NCBI GenBank assembly: GCA_014084085.1
Contig: NPFB01000071.1
Span: forward strand, 108,035 to 172,034
Direction: 5' to 3'
Length of the DNA stretch: 64,000 nt
DNA from: Hondaea fermentalgiana
Taxonomy: Eukaryota; Sar; Bigyra; Thraustochytrida; Thraustochytriidae
The stretch's first letter is position 1. Every line of letters starts with the position of its first letter. The notes under the pieces were generated by a model, which saw only the letters and a list, made by a program, of their open reading frames with translations, was not told where the DNA came from and did not search any database. Made by a program: the position numbers and the translations under genes. Shown here in pieces: positions 9,403-19,065 of the stretch.

Positions 9403-12400
9403 CTATGCGTCGTAGTCCTCGTCATCATAGTCGTCGTAGCCGTACTGATGGCGCGTGGCGAGCTGCTTCTGATCGAGCTCAGCCTTGCGCGCCCGCTGAA
9501 CGCGACGGCGATAGACAACGAGGCCCGCAGCGACGACAGCGCCAATAAGAGCCACGCAAAGAAGAGCCACGCCCGCGGTGCTGAGACCACCAGAGGAGGA
9601 AGACCCGGCTGAAGCGGAGAGGAAGGACGCCTTGAGCGTGGATGCGAGATCCGTGATGGCCGACAGGTCGCACTCATCCGAGGTGTCACAGCTCTCAATC
9701 ACAGACTCAAAGGTCGAGCGCGTCGAAGACATGGCAAAGAGCGTCTGGAAATCACCAGGGCTCACCGAGCTGCTCTCAATACGAAAGTAGACGGCCAGAT
9801 CACCGTCGTCCTCTGCGTAGGCGCCAAAGTTGGTGAGCTCATCGCCACACTCGAGGTCGCCCATGTCATGGTCATCCGAGGTCTCGGAGACAGTGGTCGA
9901 GATCACATAGCAGAGAGCATCGTTGAACTCGGTGGTCGAGTGCTCCGACGCCGTGTACGGGATTTCGAAACGAAGAATGTAATACTCGTACGAGGCCGAG
10001 GCCGTCACGCCCGTGACGGTGACAGTAATGTCACTAAACTCGTCGCTGTTGTCAAAGGCCGTCTGGATCGCCTCCACAGTGCTGCTTGGGTTCTCGACGA
10101 CCGCATCGACCGAGTCCGTCGCGCTAGTGCCATCCGTGAACATAACATATGAGGTCATCAGGTACACGGTGGTGCCAGGCGTTCGCAGTGCGCGGCGCGC
10201 GAGCGCGCGCGCCTGCGTTGCCGCAGACACATCAGCAGCTTGGTCCGCGCGCACCTTGGCAGGGCCAAGACGCGTCGGCAGGTTCGTCAGCGTGCGGGGA
10301 GTATGCTGCTCCGTTGACGTCAGCATGCTGGCCTTGAGCGCACGGCGGCCACTCCAGCCAAAGGGCGCCGGTGTGGGCTTGAGGGTGGGCGCAGGCGTAT
10401 CTTGCGTGCAGGCGGGGGCGCCGTACGACTCGTATGCGGTCGTATCCTCAAAGTACTCATCGACGTTGCCGTCGCACGTGAACACGTAGCACTGACCGTA
10501 CATTTGCACCCAGGCATCGCACCCGTCGAGCAGCTCGCAAATGTGCGCGCATGCAGCGTTGAGGGCGTCGGCGTCGTCCGAGTCGATATCGCAGGCATCC
10601 GTCAACACAACATAGTTGCCCGAGTCGTCGCCAGTGGTGAGAATGTTGTCCGAGGAGAACTCGCACGTGGCGCAGAACTCGTCGACATCGAGATCGCCCT
10701 CGTCAAAGAAGATGTCGTGCGTGCAGACGTCCTCGTCGACCACGACGTTGGTCTGGATCGTCGGCGTATCCTCGCCATCGAGGCAGACCTCTTGTGTGCA
10801 CGACGAGCAAGCCTCGGCTCCGCGGTAATTTCCGGTCGTAAAGTACTCGGAGGTCTCCACGCTGTCGTCGCAGTCAAAGAGGTAGCACTCCCCACTGCCA
10901 TAGAGCCATGCGTCGCAGCCGTCGACAAGTTCACAGATGTGGGCACACGCTTCGTTGAGGTCGTCCTCATCGCTCGAGTCGAGAGAGCACGAGTTGATGA
11001 GGTTGACGTAGTTGCCGGCGCCGTTGCCTTCGTTCGTCGTCGTGAGAATGTCACTGTCCGAAAAGGAGCAGTAGCAGAAATCGTCGTCCGGGAGATCATC
11101 GGCCGTAAAGGTGACATTATGCGAGCAGACATCGCTGTCAGCGTAGAGACCGTCCTGGACGGTGGGTGCGTCAGAGCCGTCGATGCAGACCTCCTGATCG
11201 CACGACGGGCAAGAAACGGCACCTCTTCCAGGACCCGAGACAAAATAATCGCTGGCTTCGGCAGAGTCGTCGCACGTGAAGATGAAGCACGCGCCTTCGG
11301 AGAGAACCCAAGCGTCGCAGCCATCAACAAGCTCGCAAAGATGCGCGCAAGCTTCGTTGAGGTCATCCTCGTCATCAGAGGAAAGGTCGCAGGTGTTGAG
11401 CAGGTTGACATAGTTGCCGGCACCGTTGCCTTCATCAGACGTGGTAAGGATATCCTCATCCGTAAAGGAGCAGTAGCAGAACTCGTCGTCTGGCAGATCG
11501 TCGGCCGTAAAGGTGAGGTTGTGCGCGCACACATCGTCGTCAGCGTAGATGCCAGTCTCGACTGTGGGGGCGTCGTCGTTGGTGAGACAGACTTCCTGGT
11601 CACAGTCGGTGGTGGGCTCGGCGGTGGGCTGCGGGGTCGGTTCCGAAGTTGGCTCTGGCGTCGGCTCTGGCGTGGTATCATCCTCGATGCAGACGGACGC
11701 GCCGGTGCCGGAACCGTCAACAAAAACAGTATCGTCGTCTTCGCACGAGTAGAGAAAACAGTCTCCACCCATGAGCAGCCAGGCGTCGCAGCCCTCGTCG
11801 CTGAGTGCAAAGCACACCTGTGCACAGGTCATCTCGAGACCATCGGTGTCGTCATCCTCGATTGCGCAGGCATCGCCAAGAGACACGTAGTTTCCGCCGT
11901 CCGAGTCGGTGTTGCGAATGGCCTCATCGGCGGTAAAGTCACACGAGTAGCAAAAGTTGGCGCCGTCCAAGTCATCGGAGGTGAAGTCAATGTCCGTCAC
12001 GCAGACGTCAGAAGACAAGGTGACGCCCGACTGGACCTCGGGCTCGTCGACACAGACGCCGCACTCGGTAGGACCGGTCGTGGGCTCTTGCGTCGGGGTG
12101 GATCCCGGGTTGACAAGCTGGGGCGTCGAGACGGTGAGTGTGAACTCGACGCCGTCAACCCAGTTGCACTGCTCAACGGGCCCGCAGGAAGGATCGCGAG
12201 AGCACTGCTCCATGCGAATGGGGTTCGTGAAGAGAACCTCGTTGCCATTGTACGGGATGTCGATTTCCTGCGAGCAGAGGCCGCGTCCAGAGGGGAACGC
12301 CTTGTAGTCGGTCCACGAGGTCTCGTCGCCGGCAGTGGCCTGATACTGGAGCGTGACGCCGGAGACGCACGAGGCAAGAGAGGTGTCAAGCTCGTCGATG

Positions 12401-14274
12401 CTGGAAATGCACGTGGTGTTACTGCCACCAGCCGTGTTGAGAAAGGTGATGATGGAATCAGTGAGGTTGAATTCGGAGGCGTCATCGATGCACTGCTCAA
12501 TATTGGCCGTGGAGGAGAAGGCGACGCGGCAAAAGCCCTCGGCCACCTCGAGATCCGCAAAATACTCGATGCAGGTATCGACGTCAATGCTGGAAGACGC
12601 GAGGGGGGCGTAGTTCTCGCAAAAGGGCTCGAAGCACTCGGCCTGCATACCAGCGAGGTTGACGCCGTTGCCACAGAGCTGGCGCGCGACATCGAGGGCC
12701 ACGGCGGTGTCGTAGACGGTCTCCTTGTCGGCGCAAAGGGCCTCGGTTTCGAGGTGCTGCTCGAGAGAGGCGATCTCCGCCTCGGTTGAGACATCGGTGA
12801 TGAGACTGTTGGTGTAGCAAAAGCCGTTGAGGTTATCACGCTCCTGGATCCAGTTTTCGTTGGGTTCAATGACGGCGTCCACGTTGATGCGGTAGTTGCC
12901 ATACTCTTGCTCGCTGAGTTCCTTGTCGGCGTCGTCCGGGTTAACCGTGCCGAGGCAGGTGATGCTGGCCTGAATGTTGGTCGCGCCGTCGACAACGTAC
13001 CAAGTGACGTCGAAGACGTCGTCACTGGAGGTGCGGACCCAGTTCGAGGTGTACGAGGGCCACGAGTCGCCAACGAGGTTCCAGCTTCCGGAAAGCGTAG
13101 TGGACTCGAGGCAGTCGGTAGCGTCGAGACTGTAGTTGGCGGCGGACGTCATGATGTAGACCTGGCGGATGACACCACGCTCCTCCTGGCGCACAAACAT
13201 GCCAAAGTCATCAGCCTGGTACATGAGGAGCCAGGAGGGGTTGCCTCCGGAGGCGGGCTGGCAGGGGGAGCCGGACTCCCACCACGACTCCCAGGAGTCG
13301 GGTTTCCACTCGCACGCGTTGCCGTTGGTGTCAACGACAGAGTTGCATGTGGATTTGTTGATTTTGCACTTGTTGGTGTCGGTGTCGCGTGCGTCGCAGA
13401 CGCGCCACGAGGTCTTGGTGCCGTTAAAGGAGATGCAGTTGGGGTCACCGTAGCACGTGCACGTCTCGCAGCATCCGCCCGTGGCGCCGCCGTCGGTGAA
13501 CGCGAGGTCGGAGAGGATGAGCGTGGCCTCGTCGGGGTTTTCGCTGAGCGCGAGGCAGTTTTCCGTCGGGTTAGAGAGGTCCGAGCAGATGGGTTCCTGG
13601 AAGCCGCTGACGCGGCATGCTGCGCCGGTGAGGTCGACGATTTCGCAGGCCTCGACGGCGGCGGTGTCGCGCGCGGGGCAGCAGGCCTCCATGGTGTTAA
13701 AGAGGACGCTGTACTCCTCTGTGCTGGGCAGGACGTCGACCATGTAGTCTGCGGACCCGCAGAGGGGCGCGTAGCCGCATGCGTCCTGGACGAGATCGTC
13801 GCTGGTGGGTTCCGCGGCGGTCTGTCCCGCCATGACGTCGTTGACGAGGCTGGCTGCGGCCTCGATCTGGTCGTCGGTGAGGTTTGTTGAGCTGAGCTCG
13901 ATGCGGACGACGGTCTCGACGACGCCGGTCTCGGCGTCGGTGGAGACGGGCGCTGCCGTGGGCATGGCCGAGGGCTCGGGGAGCCCGCAGGTCCCCGCGT
14001 CCTCATCGTACGCGCACGGGCTTACGCAAAGCCACGGGTCGTCGTCGAAGGTGCTGCAGGCGACGCACTCGGCGTCGAAGCTGTCGTCGCCCTCGGCTGT
14101 GAGCTGCCACGCGCACCCGGAGCTCACGGCCACGCACGCGGTCTCGCTCGTCTGCTCGTCGCACGTCTGCGCCTCGCCCACGGCGGCCATCGCCGCCGCG
14201 GCCACCAGCGCCGCCGCCGCGGCCCACCGGGGCCTGCGCTGCCTCCGCATCACGGGCTTCGCCTCCTCGCGCAT
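9403..14274 (-). CDS. Giant secreted/type I membrane protein, vWD-like motif plus four cysteine-rich CDAW repeats (paralogue B)
   Basis: 1623 residues from the ATG at 14274; an in-frame ATG at 14250 is also possible, and the frame is open upstream by a GTG only. The signal peptide is Ala-rich (WAAAAALVAAAAMAAVGEA, then QTC). [14 protein letters not shown] near residue 273 is the vWD-like motif. Four cysteine-rich repeats lie at about 736-843, 887-1001, 1023-1135 and 1157-1265, one more than paralogue A. A conserved juxtamembrane region (VYLMTSYVMFTD, then [12 protein letters not shown]) precedes one TM helix (about 1558-1582), YRRR and a YDDYDDEDYDA tail. It is collinear with paralogue A except for repeat number and linkers, so it is a tandem duplicate. 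Codons are more GC-rich than in A. The ligand and function are unknown. Confidence 0.85.
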   Translation of the reverse strand: MREEAKPVMRRQRRPRWAAAAALVAAAAMAAVGEAQTCDEQTSETACVAVSSGCAWQLTAEGDDSFDAECVACSTFDDDPWLCVSPCAYDEDAGTCGLPEPSAMPTAAPVSTDAETGVVETVVRIELSSTNLTDDQIEAAASLVNDVMAGQTAAEPTSDDLVQDACGYAPLCGSADYMVDVLPSTEEYSVLFNTMEACCPARDTAAVEACEIVDLTGAACRVSGFQEPICSDLSNPTENCLALSENPDEATLILSDLAFTDGGATGGCCETCTCYGDPNCISFNGTKTSWRVCDARDTDTNKCKINKSTCNSVVDTNGNACEWKPDSWESWWESGSPCQPASGGNPSWLLMYQADDFGMFVRQEERGVIRQVYIMTSAANYSLDATDCLESTTLSGSWNLVGDSWPSYTSNWVRTSSDDVFDVTWYVVDGATNIQASITCLGTVNPDDADKELSEQEYGNYRINVDAVIEPNENWIQERDNLNGFCYTNSLITDVSTEAEIASLEQHLETEALCADKETVYDTAVALDVARQLCGNGVNLAGMQAECFEPFCENYAPLASSSIDVDTCIEYFADLEVAEGFCRVAFSSTANIEQCIDDASEFNLTDSIITFLNTAGGSNTTCISSIDELDTSLASCVSGVTLQYQATAGDETSWTDYKAFPSGRGLCSQEIDIPYNGNEVLFTNPIRMEQCSRDPSCGPVEQCNWVDGVEFTLTVSTPQLVNPGSTPTQEPTTGPTECGVCVDEPEVQSGVTLSSDVCVTDIDFTSDDLDGANFCYSCDFTADEAIRNTDSDGGNYVSLGDACAIEDDDTDGLEMTCAQVCFALSDEGCDAWLLMGGDCFLYSCEDDDTVFVDGSGTGASVCIEDDTTPEPTPEPTSEPTPQPTAEPTTDCDQEVCLTNDDAPTVETGIYADDDVCAHNLTFTADDLPDDEFCYCSFTDEDILTTSDEGNGAGNYVNLLNTCDLSSDDEDDLNEACAHLCELVDGCDAWVLSEGACFIFTCDDSAEASDYFVSGPGRGAVSCPSCDQEVCIDGSDAPTVQDGLYADSDVCSHNVTFTADDLPDDDFCYCSFSDSDILTTTNEGNGAGNYVNLINSCSLDSSDEDDLNEACAHICELVDGCDAWLYGSGECYLFDCDDSVETSEYFTTGNYRGAEACSSCTQEVCLDGEDTPTIQTNVVVDEDVCTHDIFFDEGDLDVDEFCATCEFSSDNILTTGDDSGNYVVLTDACDIDSDDADALNAACAHICELLDGCDAWVQMYGQCYVFTCDGNVDEYFEDTTAYESYGAPACTQDTPAPTLKPTPAPFGWSGRRALKASMLTSTEQHTPRTLTNLPTRLGPAKVRADQAADVSAATQARALARRALRTPGTTVYLMTSYVMFTDGTSATDSVDAVVENPSSTVEAIQTAFDNSDEFSDITVTVTGVTASASYEYYILRFEIPYTASEHSTTEFNDALCYVISTTVSETSDDHDMGDLECGDELTNFGAYAEDDGDLAVYFRIESSSVSPGDFQTLFAMSSTRSTFESVIESCDTSDECDLSAITDLASTLKASFLSASAGSSSSGGLSTAGVALLCVALIGAVVAAGLVVYRRRVQRARKAELDQKQLATRHQYGYDDYDDEDYDA

Positions 14275-14515
14275 CCCTCGATCCCGCGCGTGCGGCACGC
14301 GCCGCCGCCTCTTCTCCGCCTCCTCTCCGCCTCCCGCGCCGCCCGCGCGCGCCCTGCTGCGCCTGCCTGCCTGCCTGCTGCCTCGCGCCGCGCCTCGCGC
14401 CGCGCTCGCTGCGCCCGGCCTCGCTCGCTCGCCGCGCTCGAGGCTGCTGCGCCGGCCTGGCCTGGCTTGGCTTCGGGGTCTGGCTGCCCCCGCCGCTTGC
14501 CTTTTTCTCCGCTGT

Positions 14516-14665
14516 GAGGGAGATGGAGAGAGAGAAAGAAAGAAAGAAAGAAAGAAAGAAGGAAAGAAAGAAGAAAGAAAGAAAGAAGGAAAGAGGGAAA
14601 GAGGGAGGAGAAGAAGGAAGGAAGGAAGGAAAGAAGGGAGGAGGAACGAAGGGCGGGAAGGAGCA
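14516..14665. repeat. Polypurine (GAAA/GGAA)n tract
   Basis: About 150 bases almost entirely of A and G on the plus strand, mostly GAAA and GGAA tetramers. A tract this long could form triplex (H-DNA). Confidence 0.85.
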
Positions 14666-14889
14666 GAGCGCGACCTGGATCAATCTAGGCCAGGCAAGGC
14701 CAGGCCGAGAGTGGACAGACCCGGACGCGGGGAGGGAGGGAGAGGCCGAGGGAGCGCAGCGCTCGCGGCCGTCAGGAGGTGGGCGGGCGCGCTCGCGTGC
14801 TCGTACGCACTGCACGCACGCTCGCACTGCCTGCCTGCACGCACGCACGCACGCAGTGGCAGCTCGAGTGCCCGCCGCTCTATTGTTTT

Positions 14890-14988
14890 GGTCTCCCGCA
14901 GCCTCTTTCTTATTTTCTTTCTTTTTTTCTTTCTTTCATCCTTTTCATTTTCTTTTTTCTTCTTCCTCCTTTCCTTTCTTTCGACTCC
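14890..14988. repeat. Polypyrimidine (CTTT)n tract
   Basis: About 100 bases almost entirely C and T on the plus strand, the strand-complement type of the purine tract 230 bases upstream. The two could pair imperfectly. Confidence 0.8.
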
Positions 14989-15099
14989 TGTGTCTCCGCT
15001 TCGGTGGCGCGCGGCTCGGCTCCTCTCCCGACGCCCGCGCGCGCGGCGACCGGCAGCGCCCTGCACGGCGCAGCTCGGTACGGCGAGGCCGCGCCCGAC

Positions 15100-15199
15100 N
15101 NNNNNNNNNNNNNNNNNNNNNNNNNNNNNNNNNNNNNNNNNNNNNNNNNNNNNNNNNNNNNNNNNNNNNNNNNNNNNNNNNNNNNNNNNNNNNNNNNNN
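15100..15199. other. Assembly gap of exactly 100 N
   Basis: Exactly 100 N, the conventional length for a gap of unknown size. GCCCGAC occurs on both sides of the gap, so the missing DNA may be a collapsed repeat. Confidence 0.98.
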
Positions 15200-15443
15200 G
15201 CCCGACGCGGAGCCGCCACGCCGGGGTGCAGCCGGGATGCAGCCGCGATGCAGCAGGCAGCGGGCGGGCGAGCGGGCGAGCGCTGGGCCGCCGCGAGTCC
15301 TGGCTGCGCGCCTTCGCTTCTCCAGCAGCTGCAGCTGGCAGTGGCAGGCAGCTTGATTCACCACTCTTTTCGTTCGATCGACAAAAAAAATGAAAAAAGC
15401 CGCCCGCGTCGCGTGTTTCGCCTCGCTGGATTTTTGCGTGCTA

Positions 15444-15531
15444 AAGGAAAGAAAAAAGAAGGACAGAAAGAAAGAAAGAAAGAAAGAAAGAAAAAGAAAG
15501 AAAAAGAAAGAAAGAACGAGGAAGGAAAAAC
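15444..15531. repeat. Polypurine (GAAA)n tract
   Basis: GAAA tetramers with minor interruptions over about 90 bases. Confidence 0.85.
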
Positions 15532-15538
15532 CCGCCGC

Positions 15539-15588
15539 AGCCTCGCCTCGCCTCGCCTCGCTTCGCCTCGCCTTGCCTCGCCTCTCGT
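15539..15588. repeat. (CCTCG)n pentamer array
   Basis: About ten near-perfect CCTCG units with single-base variants (CTTCG, CCTTG). Shorter copies recur near 16258-16285. Confidence 0.8.
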
Positions 15589-15736
15589 GCCTTGCTGGCC
15601 CCGCGCGTCCCGACCTCGCTCGGCCCCTCGCGGCTGCTGCGGCGAGCGAGGAAGGGAAACGAGGGACCTGCGGCCGCGCCATGCTCCGACCTGGCCGATC
15701 GCCAGGGAGGGACGCCGGAGTCCACTTCTTTCACTG

Positions 15737-15861
15737 CCAGTGGCACGGCAGGAAGCACTCTGTTCTGAACAGAATTCAAATTCAAAAATTCGAAATTCAC
15801 AGTCAATTTTTTTTCGCGAAAATTCAAAATTCAAAAAGAAGAAAAAGAAACACCAGTGGCA
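15737..15861. repeat. AT-rich insert flanked by 9-bp direct repeats
   Basis: CCAGTGGCA occurs at 15737-15745 and 15853-15861. Between them is a 107-bp AT-rich block built from AAATTC-like units, with the near-palindrome CTGTTCTGAACAG. The surrounding DNA is GC-rich. The structure resembles a small non-autonomous insertion with a target duplication, but no terminal inverted repeats are evident. Confidence 0.35.
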
Positions 15862-17953
15862 GTAAAAAAAGATGTCAAAAACAAATCCTTTCGAGCCCCG
15901 GCCCTCCCGGCCCAGCTTCACCTCTTCTCCTCGTCACTCGCCGCTCGCCCCCGCCTCCTGCGCTCGCCCTTTCTCCCCTCCTCGCCTCCCCTCCCAGGAG
16001 GCCTCGGCGCGTCGCCTCGCGGAGGCCGGCACCGGCAGCGGCCTCCTTCCTCCCCCTACCGCCGGCCTGCAACCAACTAACTACTCACCCTCTATCTGTA
16101 AGCCGCGGAAGCCAATAAATCAACCAAAATCCACCAACCACCCGCCTTTCCGAGCACGCATGCGCGTCGCGCTCGTCGCTTTTGCGTGTGTCCAGGCAGG
16201 CCGCGCGAGGGCGAGGGGAAGGTATGCGCGAGGCCCGCGCCGCGCTTCACCTCGCCAAGGCTGGGCTCGCCTCGCCTCGCCGAGCGCGCGACTCGATCGG
16301 GGCCCAGCTGCCGCTACCTGCCTGCTCGGTCAAGCGCAACGACGGCCTCGAGCTGCGCTTCTCCGGCTGTTCCGCGCGGCCTCCTGCACGCGGCGTGGCT
16401 GATGTGATGCATACCCGTCCTCGCTGACGTCCACGACGCTCTTCTGGCACTCCTTGTACGGGTCGCCCTCGCTCGATCAGGCAATCGATCGACCAATAAA
16501 TCAATCCAGGAATCAAGCAACGATCGATCGCTCGATCGAGCGATCGGCTCGCACGTCCAGTCCACGCCGGTGGCGGCGCGGACCGCCACATTCACGAGGC
16601 GCCCCCGCCAGTTTCCTTCGAAGAATCCAGCCGCCTGCAGCGCGCAGCCCACTTCCGCAGAGCCGGAGCCAGAGCCGGCCGCCGCGCGCCGCGAGGGAAG
16701 GCCTTCAAGATCGATCTCGCGGCGCGCGGCGGCCGGGCGCGGCGGCTGCGACCGCGACGCGCGGAGCCTGCGAGTTTGTCGCCATCGCTGTCGCTGTCGC
16801 AGAAAGAGGGCCATCTTTTTTTCCTCAGAGCGCTCGCTCGCGCGCGAGCGAGCGCGGTGCCGAGAGGGCGGGGCGGCAGCGCGTGCACGGGCGCGTGCAG
16901 CACTGAGCAAGCGACGGCGACCATGGCGAGCGGCACGGTGGATGTGGGCTCGCCGTGATCCAGGGCGGCGCGAGGCTGCAGCAGCAGCTGCGAGCTGCAG
17001 CCAGCTGCCTGTCACAGCCATTGGCGCTGAGCTCAGTAGCAGCAGCCTGAATGAAGGCTGCCGCAGCGCGGCGCGTGAATTCGTAACGGCTACGGCGCCA
17101 GGGCGGACGGCTACCACGGAAGCATGCGCGCGCGCAGAACTTGTATCTCCCCGGCACGCAGCACGCGCGGCGCGGCGGAGAGAGCTCCGGGCGCGATCCT
17201 CGCAAGTGCGCTATGCGCGCGTGCCAACAGCGCTATCCCGCGCCGCGCAGTTGACCTCGGCTTCGCCCAAGTGCGCCAAAGCGCCAAGCCCGACAGTGGC
17301 CAAAGCGTAGAAGGGAAAGAAAGCGCCGCCTCGGCCAGCCAGCCAGCTAGCTAGGTGTGGCAGGCAGCCTTTGCCCTGCCAAGCAACCAAGCAACCAAGC
17401 AAGCAACCAAGCAAGCCAGTGGGCGGCAGAGGAGCGGCCGCCGCCACCCATACACGGCGAGACTGGACTGGTGGGAGGTGGGCGGGAACGCCACACTTCC
17501 AAGTCCAACTACCCACTCGTTCCGCGCGCCTTGGGGGGCGGCCTGCACGTCCTGCGCATCATGGCGGTCCGCGTTCTGCGGGGAGAGTGCCGCCGCCTCG
17601 CCGCTGTGGAGAGGCATGGAGCCCCGCAGCTGCGCGACATGAGCTTCTTGGCGCAGAGGACGCTGCCCCGCTGGGAGGGGCGAGGACGGGAAACTAGCAT
17701 CACACAGCCGCGGCGTGAGGCAGGTAGGGTTCAGCGAGAAGAGGGTAGTGGGGTTGGGAGGGCCGAAGTGCCCGCAGCGGGAACCCGCTCTCAACGAACG
17801 CTTCCACGTGATAAAGGTCTCCGCGCCTGCACCCACGGTCAATCCCACCCTGGACCGACTCCCTCTCTCTTTTTTTTCTTTTTCTTTTTTTATAATTTGA
17901 AACATTTTTTTATTTTTTTTTGCTTGGAGTTTTCCTTCAAAAGGTTTTTTTTT

Positions 17954-18041
17954 TTGGTCCGCATCATCTGCATGATCCACGCACGAAAGGAAAGATGTTG
18001 GTCCGCATCGTCTGCACGATCCACCCACGAAAGGAAAGATG
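17954..18041. repeat. 44-bp tandem duplication
   Basis: Two adjacent 44-bp units (17954-17997 and 17998-18041), each beginning TTGGTCCGCATC and ending AAAGGAAAGATG. They differ at three positions. Confidence 0.9.
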
Positions 18042-18123
18042 TTGGCGAAGATGGACGCCTTTGAAAATGAGCGACGCCGTCCGTAGTGCCTTTTTTATTG
18101 TTCGGTTGAAGAAACAGACGCCA

Positions 18124-18152
18124 CGGTCGGTCGGTCGGTCGGTCGGTCGGTC
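18124..18152. repeat. (CGGT)n microsatellite
   Basis: Seven copies of CGGT. Confidence 0.9.
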
Positions 18153-18312
18153 ACGAGTGAGGCGCAGGAGGAGCGCGCTCGTTCGAGCCGTGCGCACCCA
18201 AGGAAGGGAAACCAGCCGTCCATCTTGCCCAACGCTTTCCACTTTGCTCGGACCTGCGTCGCTCGAATTCCGCGACCGGTCTTTTTCTGCTTGACTCTCT
18301 CTCTTTTTCTCG

Positions 18313-18800
18313 CGAAAGTGTTGCAACAACAGAAACATGCTCCTGCGCACTGTCCAAAGACGATTCCAGAGATGATCATGGATTACCAGGAAGTCGTACG
18401 ACGAAGTTCGTGAGCTACATATAGGCGCAAGCTCATCGTGACGGGCATCGTCGATTAGCTACCTTCGAGAAGCCACTTGCGCCAATTGATGTCTGATGTG
18501 GAAGGCAAGACAACAAGACTGCGCCAAAGCAAAAGTGTTGCAAGGAAAGTCATGCTATTGCGCACTGCTCAAATATGAAGCTGATGACAGGAAATCGTAC
18601 GACAAAATTCATGAGCTGCCTTCGAGAAAGCAAAAGTGCTGCAAGGAAACTCATGCTCCTGCGCACTGCTCAAATACGAAGATGATGACAGGAAATCGTA
18701 CGACGAAATTCATAAGCTGCCTTCGAGACGCGGTTTGCGCAGATCGATTGATTTCTGATGCGGAAAGGAAGATCCCAGATCGCCAGACTAAGACTGCGAC
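18313..18800. repeat. Three-copy repeat family with 101-bp core
   Basis: Core units begin at about 18313, 18529 and 18630 and share GCAAAAGTGTTGCAA, CATGCTCCTGCGCACTG and GGAAATCGTACGACGAA. The last two are adjacent (period 101). Copies 1 and 3 also share a tail of about 60 bases (CTTCGAGA..TTGCGC, ATTTCTGATG) that copy 2 lacks. No coding potential is seen. Confidence 0.8.
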
Positions 18801-19065
18801 AGAGTAAAGGCAGCAGCAGCAGCAACGTCCACTTCCTTTGTGTCATTCCAGGACCATCGGCCCGCCGTTTTTCCTTCTTGCAATTCTTGTTCTTCGTTCG
18901 TCTTTGTCCAAGGTCCTTCGAACCATTTGAATCGAGAGTCTCAGCGCATCGTCACCAAAAGAAGTCGCCAATGGCTGTTTTCCACCTCCTTTTCCCCACT
19001 CCCCCAAGAACGCTAACCATGACGAGACGACAGAATCCTTGTGATCGCACTGGTTTTCTGACGGC

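Larger units (their letters stand above)
14275..15099. other. GC-rich 5' region of paralogue B with purine and pyrimidine tracts, up to assembly gap 1
   Basis: No supported gene. The region moves from GC-rich DNA to a long polypurine tract, then GC-rich DNA with CACG/GCAC repeats, then a polypyrimidine tract near the gap. Long frames here are low-complexity shadows. Confidence 0.6.
15200..19065. other. Gene-poor, repeat-rich intergenic region downstream of gap 1
   Basis: 3.9 kb with no supported gene. It holds a GAAA tract, a CCTCG pentamer array, an AT-rich insert with flanking direct repeats, a 44-bp tandem duplication, a CGGT array and a 101-bp repeat family (each listed separately). GC is very high to about 17850 and lower after that. 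A minus-strand fragment at 16411-16467 may be an isolated exon (see findings). Confidence 0.55.

Noticed and set aside
10402..12789. 795-codon plus-strand open frame
   Set aside because: It is antisense to the cysteine-rich repeats of paralogue B. The length comes from the GC-rich codon pattern, it follows the same module period, and it has no domain or sensible composition.
13805..15865. Long plus-strand frame across the 100-N gap
   Set aside because: It is read through N and low-complexity purine/pyrimidine tracts and is antisense to paralogue B.
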